From Glaciimonas sp. (GTDB lineage: Bacteria; Pseudomonadota; Gammaproteobacteria; Burkholderiales; Burkholderiaceae_D), in contig JABBOY010000042.1 in assembly GCA_012927585.1 (NCBI GenBank), forward strand, positions 1 to 64,000: 64,000 bases of DNA, given 5' to 3'. The translations under genes were made by a program, and so were the position numbers. Each line of letters begins with the position of its first letter. Position 1 is the first letter of the stretch. Positions 1 through 9,926 of this stretch are shown piece after piece. Below the pieces are notes generated by a model. It ran no database searches. It saw nothing but the letters and a program-made list of their open reading frames with translations, and was not told where the DNA came from.

Positions 1-235
1 GTGCAACCTTGGCTTTTTGCACCCCTGTGAAAACTTTCCGTTTGCTTTCGCTCACTGCCTGCCTCTTCTTTTCATCACAGGGCCAGCTTAATCTCTTGTC
101 CGGATTTCGGGGTCCACTTTAGTACGCTTTTCCATATCATCGCCAGTACTCTGTTTTTTCTGATCGCATAAAGCTGTTTGATTCTATTGATGCGCTAGGT
201 TAAGGTAGAGCTTCACTGATTTTTAAAATGTTCCA

Positions 236-1192
236 ATGACCTTTCTCTCCATACTTTGCGCTTTGTTGATCGAGCAACTCAAACCGCTACGCGCGGACAA
301 TCCGATTTATACCGAAATTAAAACTCTGGCAGCCCGTATGGAAGGCTGGTTCAACGCCGGTCAGGCACATCATGGACAACGCGGCTGGATTTTCATGATG
401 CTGGCACTGATGTTGCCGACCATATTAATTTACTGGTTAAGCATCAAGATTAGCCCGATTGCTGCTTTTGCCTGGAATGTCTGCATTGTGTATCTGACGC
501 TCGGCTTTAGGCATTACAGCCATTTTTTTACTTCGATTCAATTGGCACTAAACGCTGGCGACAATGTGACTGCGCGTAACTTGCTGGCGGAGTGGACCCG
601 GCAGGATACAGTTGATATGGAAGTGGCTGAAATATCGAGGATAGCAGTCGAAAAAGCCTTGATTTCCACGCATCGGAATGTGTTTGGTGTTTTTTTCTGG
701 TTTCTGATGCCATTGGGTCCTGCCTGCGCAGTCATGTACCGCGTTGCCGAATATCTGGCACGTGCCTGGAACGATCCAGATCGTGTTGGCAGCAAAACGT
801 TTGGCCAGTTTTCTGTTCGCGCGTTTTACATTATCGACTGGATTCCAGTGCGTTTGACGGCAGTGGCATTTGCAATAGTGGGTAATTTTGAAGATGCTAT
901 TTATGCTTGGCGCAATTTTGCAGGTAACTGGAAGGATGAAGCGATTGGTATCATCCTTTCCTCTGGTGGTGGCGCCATGGGCTTTAGGCTTGGCACACCG
1001 TTTGAAAATGCGACCGACATATTGCCTGTGGACGCCGCTATGGTGGACTCGATTGCCATTGAAGCTGACAGCGTACCGGGAGATGAGCCATCCACCCGTG
1101 CGCTGCAGAGTACGGTGGGCTTGGTGTGGCGTGCACTCTTGCTTTGGATGTTATTGCTCTTGCTATTGTCGATGGCAGTTTGGCTGGGTTAA
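236..1192 (+). CDS. CobD/CbiB-family membrane protein
   Basis: A 318-residue protein that I place in the CobD/CbiB family, whose founding members make the aminopropanol-phosphate arm of cobalamin (adenosylcobinamide-phosphate synthase). Hydrophobic segments lie near residues 51-70, 77-91, 149-168 and at the C-terminus (about 298-318), as in this integral membrane family. The central part carries FWFLMPLGPACAVMYR, like the family's conserved core. The ATG at 236 is the only one that fits: the ATG at 228 meets a stop after three codons. No other cobalamin gene and no B12 riboswitch are nearby. In betaproteobacteria this divergent branch often stands alone, so a true cobalamin role is inference. 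Confidence 0.75.
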   Translation: MTFLSILCALLIEQLKPLRADNPIYTEIKTLAARMEGWFNAGQAHHGQRGWIFMMLALMLPTILIYWLSIKISPIAAFAWNVCIVYLTLGFRHYSHFFTSIQLALNAGDNVTARNLLAEWTRQDTVDMEVAEISRIAVEKALISTHRNVFGVFFWFLMPLGPACAVMYRVAEYLARAWNDPDRVGSKTFGQFSVRAFYIIDWIPVRLTAVAFAIVGNFEDAIYAWRNFAGNWKDEAIGIILSSGGGAMGFRLGTPFENATDILPVDAAMVDSIAIEADSVPGDEPSTRALQSTVGLVWRALLLWMLLLLLLSMAVWLG

Positions 1193-1242
1193 TCTCACAG
1201 AGGCTATTGGTTGCTGTCGATTTCATATTGTGACTTGATTTT

Positions 1243-1271
1243 TTGTGCGGAAGTCTTCTATAAGATATAAT
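1243..1271 (+). promoter_or_regulatory. Candidate sigma-70 promoter for the DUF3579 gene
   Basis: TTGTGC at 1243-1248 and a perfect TATAAT at 1266-1271 are separated by 17 bases, ideal for sigma-70. The gene starts 84 bases further on. Seen in sequence only; no transcription start is known. Confidence 0.5.
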
Positions 1272-1354
1272 ACGTAAGAATTTTAAAAGCTTGATGCTAC
1301 ACAATGGTGGCGAGCAAACCTAGATAGCAGATACTATAGAAATTAGCTGCAAAC

Positions 1355-1687
1355 ATGGCGCATAAAGATAAAGATCCAATCATCAAAGAGTTTTTCATAC
1401 TTGGCATTAACAGTAAGGGGAAACAGTTTCGCCCAAGCGATTGGTCTGAACGTCTATGTGGAGCTATGTCCTGTTTTCAGCAAGGTGGAGGCAGAAACGC
1501 CCATCTCCAGTATTCGCACTACGTGCGTCCGATCTTGCTCAACGGCATTCGTTCAGTAGTAGTGAATGAAAAATTGCGCCTGATTGAGCCGTTGGCATAC
1601 CATTTTGTTGTTGATTTTGCAAAAGATAATGATTTGCAAGTGGTTGATGCCTGTTTACTGCCTGAACCTGATAAGAAAAAAATCTAA
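1355..1687 (+). CDS. DUF3579 domain protein
   Basis: A 110-residue soluble protein matching the DUF3579 family by its opening (IIKEFFILGINSKGKQFRPSDW) pattern and by the later YVRPI and GIRSVVVN segments. The family is small, cytoplasmic and mostly confined to beta- and gammaproteobacteria; its function is not known. It stands alone, with its own promoter upstream and a hairpin terminator about 285 bases downstream that faces the end of rne. No membrane segment, signal peptide or cysteine cluster is visible. Confidence 0.75.
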   Translation: MAHKDKDPIIKEFFILGINSKGKQFRPSDWSERLCGAMSCFQQGGGRNAHLQYSHYVRPILLNGIRSVVVNEKLRLIEPLAYHFVVDFAKDNDLQVVDACLLPEPDKKKI

Positions 1688-2048
1688 AATGCATTTCCTG
1701 GCCGCAATCGCAGCGGATTTTTCCCCTTGTGCTGCTTTAAAATTAGTTATTCATAAAGAGCAAACAATTAGGCGCGATGCAAACAGACTACTTTATATTT
1801 GAAAATTTATTTATTCACAAAATAGTACAAATACTTGGAATCACTTTTGGTAAGGAAATGTGTTTCTAACCATGCTGCAATAATTAACGGTAATGAGGTG
1901 GGACCGTTAAGCGCTTTTAATGAAGTAACTTTTCTGCGTATTCCAAGAACGCTTGCCACAGTGAAGAATGTAAAAAAGGAGAGCCAAGGCTCTCCTTTTT
2001 TACATCTACAATCTGGTTGTTTTATCGAAATGAAAACAGTCTATCAGA
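1688..2048. other. Gene-free stretch between the DUF3579 gene and rne
   Basis: This 361-base convergent interval is AT-rich. Its only clear element is the hairpin at 1971-2003. Short open frames here have no family features and are not called. Confidence 0.6.
1971..2003. terminator. Bidirectional intrinsic terminator
   Basis: GGAGAGC pairs with GCTCTCC around a four-base loop, with an A-run on the left and a T-run on the right. It can therefore stop transcription from either side and suits the convergent DUF3579 gene and rne. Confidence 0.85.
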
Positions 2049-4961
2049 TTAACTGCGTGTTTCTATCTGTGATAACGGTTCCGTCGATAATGATGGCAAT
2101 GGCTTGCGCTCGCGATGAACTTCCACAGGTGGAGCAATTTTGTCAGCAGCTTCCAGTGCTGCGCGCAATTTCTCTGGATCCGTAGTGGCTTGCATAAGAC
2201 CAGCGGTGGCAAGCATTTGCTGTAAATCGATGGCCGCGCCTGGCAAGGAAACTGTAGATGCGGGGGTAGATATAATCGGTGTTTCCTCCTCAACCGGAAC
2301 AGTAACTGCAACTTGCGCAGTTACCTCAATCACCTCGACTGGAGCGATCATCTTAGTGAGAACCGCCATTTCATGCGGTGCAGTGGATTCACTTAATGTC
2401 GTTTCAGCATCATTAATCTCGACAACAGGCGTTGGAGCAACCGTGGTCGGCGCTACCGCTGCAGGAGTTATCTCGATGGATGTATTTGTCGTGATTTCAG
2501 GCACTGGTATCCGAGTTGTAGCAGGCGCTGCGATGGATACGGTGTCGGATGCTATTGGCGTGGAGTGAACCATATTGGCCCAAGTTGATTCAACGGTTGC
2601 TTCTGTTGTTTCTGTTGTCACTGCAACAGCATCAATATCGCCGGATTCGAGTTCGTCGCCTGCCTCGCGATCGCGACGGTTGCGGTTACGTCCGCCACGG
2701 CGGCGACGGCGGCGCGGCTCATCGCCCTGTTCATCGTTTTCTGCGCCCGTTTGGGCTGCACCTTCTGTAATCGGTTCGCTGTTATCCGTATTGTTGGACA
2801 GTAGTATTGGCGCAGCAACAGCAACAACTACTGATGCAGTACTGGCGTCAACGGCTAGTGGCAGTGATGCAAGCGGCAACGCCTCTTCAACTTTCGACTC
2901 CGCAGCAGCAGAATCCCTATTTTCAACGCGGCTGCGCTGTTGCCGCTCGCCATTATTACGACCACGACGCCCCTCATTTCCTTCTTCAGCTTCGCGCAGT
3001 GGCCTAGGTTGGCGCGGAGGGCGTGCCGTACGTACTTCCGTGATCACAGTTGCCACAGGCTTGGCTATTTCGTCACTGACATCAAGCCGTGCAGCGTCAC
3101 GTTCTTCGCGGTTACCACGTTCTTTGCCATTGCGACCGCCCCGGCTGCGCTGGCCGCGACTGTTGCGCTCGCGGCTTGTTTGCGGCTTTTCTTCGTTAAG
3201 AATGACTGGAGCGGCAACGGCCGTGAGCGGTTTTTTGCCGAACAGCAAGTCCATGAATTTGCTTAAAAAACCTTCCTTAATCGGTTTTTTCGCTGCCTCG
3301 GCAGAGGCGTTTGTCAAAGACACCGCTACCGGTGTGCGATCTACCAGCGGGGCAGGCTGAGATGGCGTGATTCCTTTGACCATGGCTTCTTGGCGAGGCT
3401 TTATTTCCTCTTTTTGGCGCTTGTCGTAACCGATGTCGGTTTCGGCCTCTTCCACCATAGTGTAGCTGGCCTGGCTGTCTTCCAAGCGTGGATCGTCCAG
3501 TTTGATACGTTCTAGCTTATAGTGCGGTGTTTCCAGGTGTTTGTTTGGAATCAGTATTATGGTAACGCGATGGCGAGTCTCTATTTTTAGTATTTCGCCA
3601 CGTTTCTCGTTAAGCAGGAAGGCCGCAACATCCACTGGGGCCTGTACGTGGATAGCGGCCGAATGTTCTTTCATTGCCTCTTCCTGGATGATGCGCAGGA
3701 CTTGCAAAGCGGAAGATTCGGTGTCGCGGATATGGCCAGTGCCGTTACAGCGAGGGCAGGTTACATGACTGCCTTCAGACAGCGAAGGGCGCAAACGCTG
3801 GCGTGACAATTCCATTAGACCGAAACGGGAAATCTTGCCCATTTGAACCCGGGCACGATCATAGTGTAACGCATCTTTCAGACGGGTTTCGACTTCACGT
3901 TGGTTTTTCGCGTTTTCCATGTCGATGAAGTCGATCACGATCAAACCGCCGAGATCGCGCAGGCGCATTTGGCGGGCAACTTCTTCGGCCGCTTCAGCGT
4001 TGGTATTGAAGGCAGTGGCTTCGATATCCGAGCCGCGTGTTGCGCGAGCCGAGTTAACGTCGACTGATACCAGTGCTTCAGTATGGTCAATCACAATTGC
4101 GCCGCCAGACGGTAACGGCACAGTGCGTGAATAAGCGGTTTCGATCTGATGCTCGATCTGAAAGCGCGAGAACAATGGCACGTCATCGCTATAGCGCTTG
4201 ACGCGATGCACCATGTCGGGCATCACATGGCTCATGAACTGATGCGCCTGTTCGTAAATGCCATCGGTATCGATCAGGATTTCGCCAATGTCCGGCTGGA
4301 AATAATCGCGAATGGCGCGGATCACCAAAGAAGATTCCTGGTAAATCAGGAATGCACCGGGTGCTGACTTGCCGGCACCTTCAATTGCACGCCAAAGCTG
4401 CATTAGATAATTTAAATCCCATTGCAGTTCGTCCACATTGCGCCCAATCCCTGCAGTGCGGGCAATGACGGACATGCCGCTTGGTAAATCTAGCTTGTCC
4501 ATGGTTTCGCGCAGTTCCTGGCGGTCTTCGCCTTCTACTCGGCGCGAAACACCGCCGCCGCGCGGATTGTTCGGCATCAGAACCAGATAACGGCCAGCCA
4601 GCGAAACGAAGGTGGTCAAAGCGGCGCCTTTATTGCCGCGCTCCTCTTTTTCTGCCTGCACCATGATTTCCTGGCCTTCCCGCAAGGCATCCTTGATCGA
4701 GGTATTGCGGACATCAACACCTTCCTTGAAGTAGCCGCGCGCGACTTCCTTGAAAGGTAGAAAACCGTGACGTTCTTCACCATAATTGACGAAGCAGGCT
4801 TCCAGGGATGGTTCTATGCGGGTGATTACACCTTTATAGATGTTTGACTTGCGCTGTTCGCGTCCGGTCGTTTCGATATCGATATCGATGAGTTTTTGCC
4901 CATCGACAATGGCGACGCGCAATTCTTCTTGCTGCGTGGCGTTAAACAACATGCGTTTCAT
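2049..4961 (-). CDS. rne: Ribonuclease E
   Basis: Ribonuclease E, the endonuclease that starts mRNA decay and matures rRNA and tRNA, and the scaffold of the degradosome at the inner membrane. With the start at [11 protein letters not shown] (4961) it is 970 residues; an upstream in-frame ATG at 4988 adds nine unlikely residues. An S1 domain sits near residues 30-120. The catalytic DNase I-like part holds VSVDVNSA and DFIDME (metal-binding aspartates). The zinc-link motif CPRCNGTG lies near residue 400. The second half, from about residue 510, is disordered and rich in arginine, alanine and valine blocks (RRRRRR stretches), as expected for RNA and protein docking. Minus strand, divergent from rluC. 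Long plus-strand frames opposite the tail are low-complexity shadows. Confidence 0.97.
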   Translation of the reverse strand: MKRMLFNATQQEELRVAIVDGQKLIDIDIETTGREQRKSNIYKGVITRIEPSLEACFVNYGEERHGFLPFKEVARGYFKEGVDVRNTSIKDALREGQEIMVQAEKEERGNKGAALTTFVSLAGRYLVLMPNNPRGGGVSRRVEGEDRQELRETMDKLDLPSGMSVIARTAGIGRNVDELQWDLNYLMQLWRAIEGAGKSAPGAFLIYQESSLVIRAIRDYFQPDIGEILIDTDGIYEQAHQFMSHVMPDMVHRVKRYSDDVPLFSRFQIEHQIETAYSRTVPLPSGGAIVIDHTEALVSVDVNSARATRGSDIEATAFNTNAEAAEEVARQMRLRDLGGLIVIDFIDMENAKNQREVETRLKDALHYDRARVQMGKISRFGLMELSRQRLRPSLSEGSHVTCPRCNGTGHIRDTESSALQVLRIIQEEAMKEHSAAIHVQAPVDVAAFLLNEKRGEILKIETRHRVTIILIPNKHLETPHYKLERIKLDDPRLEDSQASYTMVEEAETDIGYDKRQKEEIKPRQEAMVKGITPSQPAPLVDRTPVAVSLTNASAEAAKKPIKEGFLSKFMDLLFGKKPLTAVAAPVILNEEKPQTSRERNSRGQRSRGGRNGKERGNREERDAARLDVSDEIAKPVATVITEVRTARPPRQPRPLREAEEGNEGRRGRNNGERQQRSRVENRDSAAAESKVEEALPLASLPLAVDASTASVVVAVAAPILLSNNTDNSEPITEGAAQTGAENDEQGDEPRRRRRRGGRNRNRRDREAGDELESGDIDAVAVTTETTEATVESTWANMVHSTPIASDTVSIAAPATTRIPVPEITTNTSIEITPAAVAPTTVAPTPVVEINDAETTLSESTAPHEMAVLTKMIAPVEVIEVTAQVAVTVPVEEETPIISTPASTVSLPGAAIDLQQMLATAGLMQATTDPEKLRAALEAADKIAPPVEVHRERKPLPSLSTEPLSQIETRS

Positions 4962-5537
4962 GTATATGCTCCATGGCCAAAAGGCCAACTTAAATGCTGT
5001 CTGATCTGTTTGTTAGCAGGCAGCAAATGTATAGGGATGCACGCGAAACGATAGCTTGGGGAGAGAATTGCCTTATTCTGAGGAAGACGAGCCATAGGCG
5101 CCGAATTCAACATGGAGCGCGGATGGAGTCAATCTGATTGCCGAGTGCGCACATCGTCAGTGGTGCTTCTGTCGTCGGATCTATCGATTCAGATGCGTGG
5201 CGGTGAGCAGTTAAAATGAGCTAAACAAATTACGGGTTTAGCGAAAGCGGCAATAGTAATCAACCACATCAACCAGCAAGCCTTCTTTTATGTTTAGTTT
5301 GAAGGTGGGCTTGCCGGCAATATATCCTTATAATCCAAGCAATCTTTTCCAGCATCCTTTGCGTTATCCGATTACAACAACGGTGCAACCTTGATTCGCA
5401 CAGGATGATGCGTACACATCTTTTCCACCGAATTTGCAAATTGGCGAGGCCAGTGGAGACGCCCCTGTGTAGAATGTCTTTATTATTCTTGCACTTGCGA
5501 CGGTTATTAATCGAAGCGAAATGATTATATATTCAAA
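4962..5537. other. rne-rluC divergent intergenic region with likely rne 5' leader
   Basis: A 576-base interval. In E. coli the rne mRNA has a long leader through which RNase E controls its own level; a leader here is inference by analogy. An inverted repeat lies at about 5274-5312 (GCAAGCC and GGGCTTGC arms plus TTC/GAA), within the possible rne leader. No T-run follows on either strand, so it does not look like a terminator. No open frame of note. Confidence 0.45.
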
Positions 5538-6545
5538 ATGAAGGACTTAATGAGATTTTCTGGGAATGAGACTCAAAAGTCAGTTCATCAGCGGGAGTCG
5601 CAAAATCAGTTGCCCACACAATTCGTAAATATCGTTGAGGAGGAAGCTGGGCAGCGGATCGATAATTTCTTGCTGCGCGTGTGCAAGGGTGTGCCAAAAA
5701 GCCATATTTATCGAATTTTGCGTTCTGGCGAGGTTCGCGTAAATAAAGGGCGGATTGACCAAACATATCGATTACTGACGGGCGATATGGTGCGTATTCC
5801 GCCGATTCGCATGTCAGAAAAAAAAGTGCAATCGGCACCTGGCGCGGAATTTAAAATATTACTGGAGGATAATAATCTTCTTGTGATTGATAAGCCAGCT
5901 GGCGTAGCTGTCCATGGCGGCTCTGGGGTTAGTTATGGCGTGATAGAGCAATTGCGCGCAGCCCGCCCGGATGCGAAATTCCTTGAACTGGTGCATCGAC
6001 TGGATCGCGACACTTCCGGTATTTTATTGCTTGCGAAAAAACGTTCTGCCTTAGTGAACCTGCATGAACAAATACGTGAAGGGCTGCTCGACAAACGTTA
6101 CCTGGTACTGGTGCATGGTGATTGGCAAAATCAACGACAGCATGTCAAATTGCCCCTATTCAAATACACCACTTCCGAAGGGGAGCGCAGAGTGCGAGTG
6201 CAAGCGGATGGCTTGGCTTCACACACTGTATTTACGTTATTAAAAAATTACGGTGCATTTGCACTGCTTGAGGCGGAATTGAAAACAGGCCGCACACACC
6301 AGATCAGGGTGCATCTGGCTTCAAGCGGGTTTGCGATTGCAGGCGACGACAAGTATGGTGATTTTGCCCTCAATCGTGCGTTGTTGAAAGCGACTAGCGT
6401 TCATGGTGTACTAAAACGCATGTTTTTGCATGCGCATCAAATCACTTTTAATCATCCAGAAACGGGTAAGCCTGTGACTTTAAAAGCAGCACTGGCACCA
6501 GAATGTGAAAACTTCTTGAAAAGCATGGGACGCGCGCGTGCTTGA
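5538..6545 (+). CDS. rluC: 23S rRNA pseudouridine synthase RluC
   Basis: RluA-family enzyme that in E. coli isomerises uridines 955, 2504 and 2580 of 23S rRNA. The 335-residue product has an N-terminal S4 RNA-binding domain (about 37-95, AGQRIDNFLLRV) and a catalytic domain with the signature HRLDRDTSG at 153-161, the catalytic aspartate being D156. Later motifs include GRTHQIRVH. It sits back to back with rne, a pairing common in proteobacteria, which supports RluC over RluD. A second in-frame ATG at 5550 has a better ribosome-binding site (AAGGA at 5541) and may be the true start. Confidence 0.93.
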   Translation: MKDLMRFSGNETQKSVHQRESQNQLPTQFVNIVEEEAGQRIDNFLLRVCKGVPKSHIYRILRSGEVRVNKGRIDQTYRLLTGDMVRIPPIRMSEKKVQSAPGAEFKILLEDNNLLVIDKPAGVAVHGGSGVSYGVIEQLRAARPDAKFLELVHRLDRDTSGILLLAKKRSALVNLHEQIREGLLDKRYLVLVHGDWQNQRQHVKLPLFKYTTSEGERRVRVQADGLASHTVFTLLKNYGAFALLEAELKTGRTHQIRVHLASSGFAIAGDDKYGDFALNRALLKATSVHGVLKRMFLHAHQITFNHPETGKPVTLKAALAPECENFLKSMGRARA

Positions 6546-6648
6546 AGACGTTGCGTTAAATTGATATAGCAAGAGCATATTTAATGCTACTTATAGCATT
6601 TTACTAATATATGAATTAATGGAGTTGGCAGTATGTGCTGTCAAAAAA

Positions 6649-7308
6649 ATGGCAAGAAAGCAATTTGATTTAATCGTGTTCGATTGGGACGGTACCTTGA
6701 TGGATAGCACTGCGACTATCGCCAATTGCATTCAAGCATCGGCCAGGGATTTGGGCTTGCCGGTACCGGACGACAAGATGGCTTCGCATGTGATTGGTTT
6801 GGGTTTACAAGAGGCGATGGAAGCAGTGTTGCCGGGTGTCGATCCGAAATATTATTCGCGCATGATTGAGCGCTATCGTTACCATTATTTGACTAAAGAT
6901 CACGCATTGACCTTATTCGATGGCGTCCCTAAAATGCTGGCTGAGTTAGCGCAAGATGGGTATTTTCTTGCTGTTGCAACCGGCAAGAGCAGGGTTGGCT
7001 TGAATCGGGCCTTGGACGCTGTCAATCTGTTGTCTTTATTTGATGCAACACGTTGTGCGGACGAAACCTTTTCCAAACCGCATCCAGCCATGCTGCAGGA
7101 ATTAACGCGTGAACTTGGTCAGGATATAAAACGCACAGTCATGATCGGCGATACGACGCATGATCTGCAGATGGCTGTCAATGCAGGCGCCGCCGGCATT
7201 GGCGTAAAGTATGGCGCGCACCCAGAACATCAGTTGCGAACATTGAACCCGTTGTTTTTAGCCGGTTCCGTGCCGTTGCTGCATGACTGGTTGTGTCGGT
7301 ACGCGTAA
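6649..7308 (+). CDS. HAD-superfamily phosphatase (phosphoglycolate phosphatase-like)
   Basis: HAD subfamily IA hydrolase, 219 residues from the ATG at 6649. Motif I is DWDGTL with nucleophile D12 and acid D14, motif II is the threonine of VATGKS, the lysine of SKPHP is motif III, and GDTTHD carries the motif IV aspartates. A helical cap lies between motifs I and II. The family dephosphorylates small phosphates; it resembles phosphoglycolate phosphatases, but the substrate cannot be read from sequence. An ATG at 6619 would add ten residues unlike the family. It follows rluC and is immediately followed by the Rieske gene, as in many betaproteobacteria, so it is probably in the same operon. Confidence 0.88.
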   Translation: MARKQFDLIVFDWDGTLMDSTATIANCIQASARDLGLPVPDDKMASHVIGLGLQEAMEAVLPGVDPKYYSRMIERYRYHYLTKDHALTLFDGVPKMLAELAQDGYFLAVATGKSRVGLNRALDAVNLLSLFDATRCADETFSKPHPAMLQELTRELGQDIKRTVMIGDTTHDLQMAVNAGAAGIGVKYGAHPEHQLRTLNPLFLAGSVPLLHDWLCRYA

Positions 7309-7686
7309 ATGAGAATAGCCGATGTAATCATTCCAATTTGCCGTTCGGATGAAGTCCATGAAGGCGGAAATGGGGTGCGCTTTCCTGTTACCGCTGGTGG
7401 AGAAGATGCCGTGGGTTTTATCGTGCGTCACGAGGGTGTCGTGCGTGGATTTCTGAATCGATGCGCGCATGTCCCGATGGAACTTGATTGGAATCCAGGT
7501 GTGTTTTTTGAACCCACTGGCTCGTATCTCATGTGTTCAACACATGGGGCGCTTTATACTCCAAGCACCGGTAGGTGCGCAGGGGGATCTTGCCGTGGTG
7601 CAAACCTGCGGGCGATAACAGTCATTGAGGTCGATAACCAGATTTTTTGGCAGACGGATGACTACATTCGTCCGGCAATGGCCTGA
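7309..7686 (+). CDS. Rieske [2Fe-2S] protein
   Basis: A 125-residue stand-alone Rieske domain. The cluster ligands are visible: C52-x-H54 (CAH) and C76-x-x-H79 (CSTH), spaced 21 residues apart, with the glycine-rich G-R-C-A-G-G loop after the second box. No membrane anchor or signal peptide, so it is cytoplasmic and likely an electron-transfer or redox-sensing protein. The start codon directly follows the stop of the HAD gene, implying one operon and coupled translation. The partner is unknown; the recurring rluC-HAD-Rieske-sppA order in this group is known but unexplained. Confidence 0.88.
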   Translation: MRIADVIIPICRSDEVHEGGNGVRFPVTAGGEDAVGFIVRHEGVVRGFLNRCAHVPMELDWNPGVFFEPTGSYLMCSTHGALYTPSTGRCAGGSCRGANLRAITVIEVDNQIFWQTDDYIRPAMA

Positions 7687-7812
7687 TATAGTATCTCGAC
7701 AGTTAAACGGTAGCAATTATTCCCGTTATTTTTTCGTAAGTATTCTATAAACCGCTTTCGAAGCCAGGTTTGTATTTTGCGGCTTTCAGGGCAAACGTAA
7801 GTAGCTAAAACC

Positions 7813-8817
7813 ATGAGTGATAATGACTTCGACAGTTTATCTAGGAAGAATTCAATGGAACAAATGAAATCTGATAATAAAAAAGATGGATGGGAACGTG
7901 ATGTATTAGAGAAATTAGCTTTTTCTACAATCAGAGAGCAGCGTGCAAGCCGTCGTTGGGGAATCTTTTTCAAACTTATAACACTTTCTCTCTTTTTTTA
8001 TGGCTTTTGGCTGATATCCAATCTGGGTGATACCAATATGAGCACGCAGGGCCGTCATACCGCTCTGGTAGAAATTAATGGGGTAATTGAAGCCGGAGGC
8101 AGTGGTGCTGCTGATGTGGTTGTTCCCGCGCTGAATAATGCATTTTCTGCAGAGTCGTCCGTTGGCGTCATTTTGCGCATTAATAGTCCAGGTGGAAGCC
8201 CGGTACAGGCCGGCATGATCAACGACGAAATTGTGCGGATGCGTAAAACGTATCCGGGCAAGCATCTTTATGTTGTCGTTGATGAAGTTTGCGCATCCGG
8301 CGGTTATTACATTGCCGCAGCAGCAGATAAAATTTTTGTCAACAAGGCCAGTATCGTCGGTTCTATTGGCGTGCTGATGGATGGTTTCGGCGTAGCTGGT
8401 TTGATGGAAAAACTCGGCGTGGAACGTCGGTTGCTTACTGCAGGAAGTAATAAGGGTTTCATGGATCCATTTTCCCCACAATCTGAAAAAGATAAAATTT
8501 ATGCTCAAACCATGCTGGATGAAATTCATGCGCAATTTATCGACGCGGTACGCAAAGGCCGCGGCGCGCGCCTGAAAGAGTCGCCAGAGATATTTTCCGG
8601 CTTATTCTGGAGTGGGGCCAAGGCAATTGAGTTAGGCTTGGTAGACGGATTGGGAACAGTTGATACAGTCGCTCGTGAAGTAATTAAAGCTGAGGATATT
8701 GTCGATTACACCGAGCATGAAGGCTTGCCTGACCGAGTCTTGAAGAAATTTGGAGCTGCGGTTGGGGCTGCAGTAGTCAAGTCGGCATGGCACGGTACTC
8801 TGCCGATATTGCGATAA
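7813..8817 (+). CDS. sppA: Signal peptide peptidase SppA-like S49 protease
   Basis: S49-family serine protease that cleaves leftover signal peptides at the inner membrane. The 334-residue product has one membrane segment near residues 49-69 (FKLITLSLFFYGFWLI) and then a single protease domain: SPGGSPVQAG, the nucleophile serine in VCASGGYYIA, and the SIVGSIGVLMDGFG segment. It is the short, single-domain form rather than the doubled 600-residue E. coli SppA. An alternative ATG at 7855 is preceded by a good AGGAAG and may be the real start. A weak terminator follows. Confidence 0.88.
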   Translation: MSDNDFDSLSRKNSMEQMKSDNKKDGWERDVLEKLAFSTIREQRASRRWGIFFKLITLSLFFYGFWLISNLGDTNMSTQGRHTALVEINGVIEAGGSGAADVVVPALNNAFSAESSVGVILRINSPGGSPVQAGMINDEIVRMRKTYPGKHLYVVVDEVCASGGYYIAAAADKIFVNKASIVGSIGVLMDGFGVAGLMEKLGVERRLLTAGSNKGFMDPFSPQSEKDKIYAQTMLDEIHAQFIDAVRKGRGARLKESPEIFSGLFWSGAKAIELGLVDGLGTVDTVAREVIKAEDIVDYTEHEGLPDRVLKKFGAAVGAAVVKSAWHGTLPILR

Positions 8818-8838
8818 ATGATTACTAACTAAATCTCA

Positions 8839-8875
8839 AAAAAATCTCTTTGGATACAGTCTGAGGGGATTTTTT
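8839..8875 (+). terminator. Weak intrinsic terminator after sppA
   Basis: AAAATCTC at 8841-8848 pairs imperfectly with GAGGGGATTTT at 8863-8873 and is followed by Ts. The stem is AT-rich with a bulge, so the call is tentative. Confidence 0.4.
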
Positions 8876-8952
8876 GCCGCAGCACTGCAGTGGACTGCCA
8901 AGTTTAATGAATGAAGATATTTTTGCCTCTGTTTTTTAACGTAAATATTTCC

Positions 8953-9180
8953 TTGTAACTTTTGAGTCACAGCCTATATTTAGAATGTGATCAATTGGTT
9001 CCGCAAGGAGGTGGATATTCACACAATACTTGGATTTTAAAAGTGATAAGTTTGGATACGAGAATATCATTTGCAGCCGCATACGATGCGGCCCAAGGAG
9101 TTTTATGCTCCTTAAAAGTGCTCCCTTAATACAGGGGAAATGAAGGCGACGGCGCAATACCGCCGCTTTCATTTTGATTT
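8953..9180 (+). ncRNA. Candidate structured small RNA between sppA and iscR
   Basis: No protein gene fills 8818-9427. Within it TTGTAA (8953) and TATATT (8975) are 16 bases apart and could be a promoter starting RNA near 8987. Downstream come four hairpins in a row: GCCGCAT/ATGCGGC (9076-9092), AAGGAG/CTCCTT (9095-9113), a short CCC/GGG stem (about 9122-9137), and a long one with AAATGAA/TTCATTT outer and GGCG/CGCC inner pairs (9138-9174) ending in TTTTGATTTT, like an intrinsic terminator. I do not recognise it as 6S or any other known RNA. The short open frame at 9140-9331 overlaps the last hairpin and has no family features. Confidence 0.35.
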
Positions 9181-9325
9181 TGAGTTTTCTTTCTGTAGTC
9201 GAATAACGCCTGCTCGCAGTGCAAAAATTGCATCTTGGCAGAGCCGGGTCATTGCTTGTTTAGCCCAGTTTCTGAAAAAATTAGCGCCCACCAAGATCAG
9301 ACTCTCCAATTTATTCTTGATGCTT

Positions 9326-9427
9326 ACCTGACAGATTTACTCAGGTTTGCTATACTTGACAAAATCGTTTGGGAATTAGACGAGTTTTTTATGGTTTGCA
9401 GAATGAGTTTTTAGGATTGGGGTTTCG
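9326..9427 (+). promoter_or_regulatory. iscR operon promoter region
   Basis: An inverted repeat ACCTGA-N9-TCAGGT (9326-9346) lies just upstream of TTGACA at 9356-9361, a perfect -35 box. No good -10 stands at 16-18 bases; AT-rich candidates near 9373-9381 are too close. In E. coli, [2Fe-2S]-IscR represses its own operon by binding over the promoter; that role here is inference from family knowledge. Confidence 0.4.
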
Positions 9428-9907
9428 ATGCGACTGACAACAAAAGGCCGTTTTGCGGTGACTGCCATGATTGATTTGGCTTTGCGCCAGGATACTGGGC
9501 CAGTAAATTTGTCTGGTATCAGCCAGCGGCAGGAAATTTCACTTTCCTATCTGGAGCAATTGTTTGGCAAGTTGCGTCGCCATAAAATTGTAGAGTCTGT
9601 ACGTGGTCCTGGAGGTGGTTACAGTTTGGCGCGCAAGGCCGAGGATGTAACGGTCGCAGACATTATAATTGCAGTGGATGAGCAGCTTGATGCGACCCAG
9701 TGCGGGGGTAAGGAAAATTGTCAGCACTCGAAGCCGGAAACCAGTGGCCGTTGCATGACGCATGACCTGTGGTCGAACTTGAATGCAAAAATGGTTGAAT
9801 ATCTTGACTCTGTGTCGCTACAGGATCTAGCTGACCAGCAAATTCAAAAAAATACTGAACAAAACGTGATTGTCATGCAATCGCGTCGTACCCACGTCGT
9901 CGCCTGA
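9428..9907 (+). CDS. iscR: Fe-S cluster regulator IscR
   Basis: Rrf2-family repressor that senses iron-sulfur supply through its own [2Fe-2S] cluster and controls the isc operon that follows. 159 residues with an N-terminal winged helix (1-65, including SYLEQLF with E43, known to tune DNA choice). The cluster ligands are C92, C98, C109 and H112; compared with E. coli (C92, C98, C104, H107) there are five extra residues between the second and third cysteines. First gene of the isc operon; the iscS start is 20 bases after its stop. Confidence 0.96.
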   Translation: MRLTTKGRFAVTAMIDLALRQDTGPVNLSGISQRQEISLSYLEQLFGKLRRHKIVESVRGPGGGYSLARKAEDVTVADIIIAVDEQLDATQCGGKENCQHSKPETSGRCMTHDLWSNLNAKMVEYLDSVSLQDLADQQIQKNTEQNVIVMQSRRTHVVA

Positions 9908-9926
9908 TGATATTTGGAGTTTGAGA

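Noticed and set aside
2575-3360. 261-residue plus-strand frame opposite rne
   Set aside because: Low-complexity Ser/Arg text that mirrors the repetitive RNase E tail; no start signal or domain.
5274-5312. Inverted repeat in the rne-rluC interval as a terminator
   Set aside because: No T-run on either strand; kept only as a possible leader structure.
7915-8535. 206-residue minus-strand frame opposite sppA
   Set aside because: Antisense to a complete protease gene; no recognisable domain.
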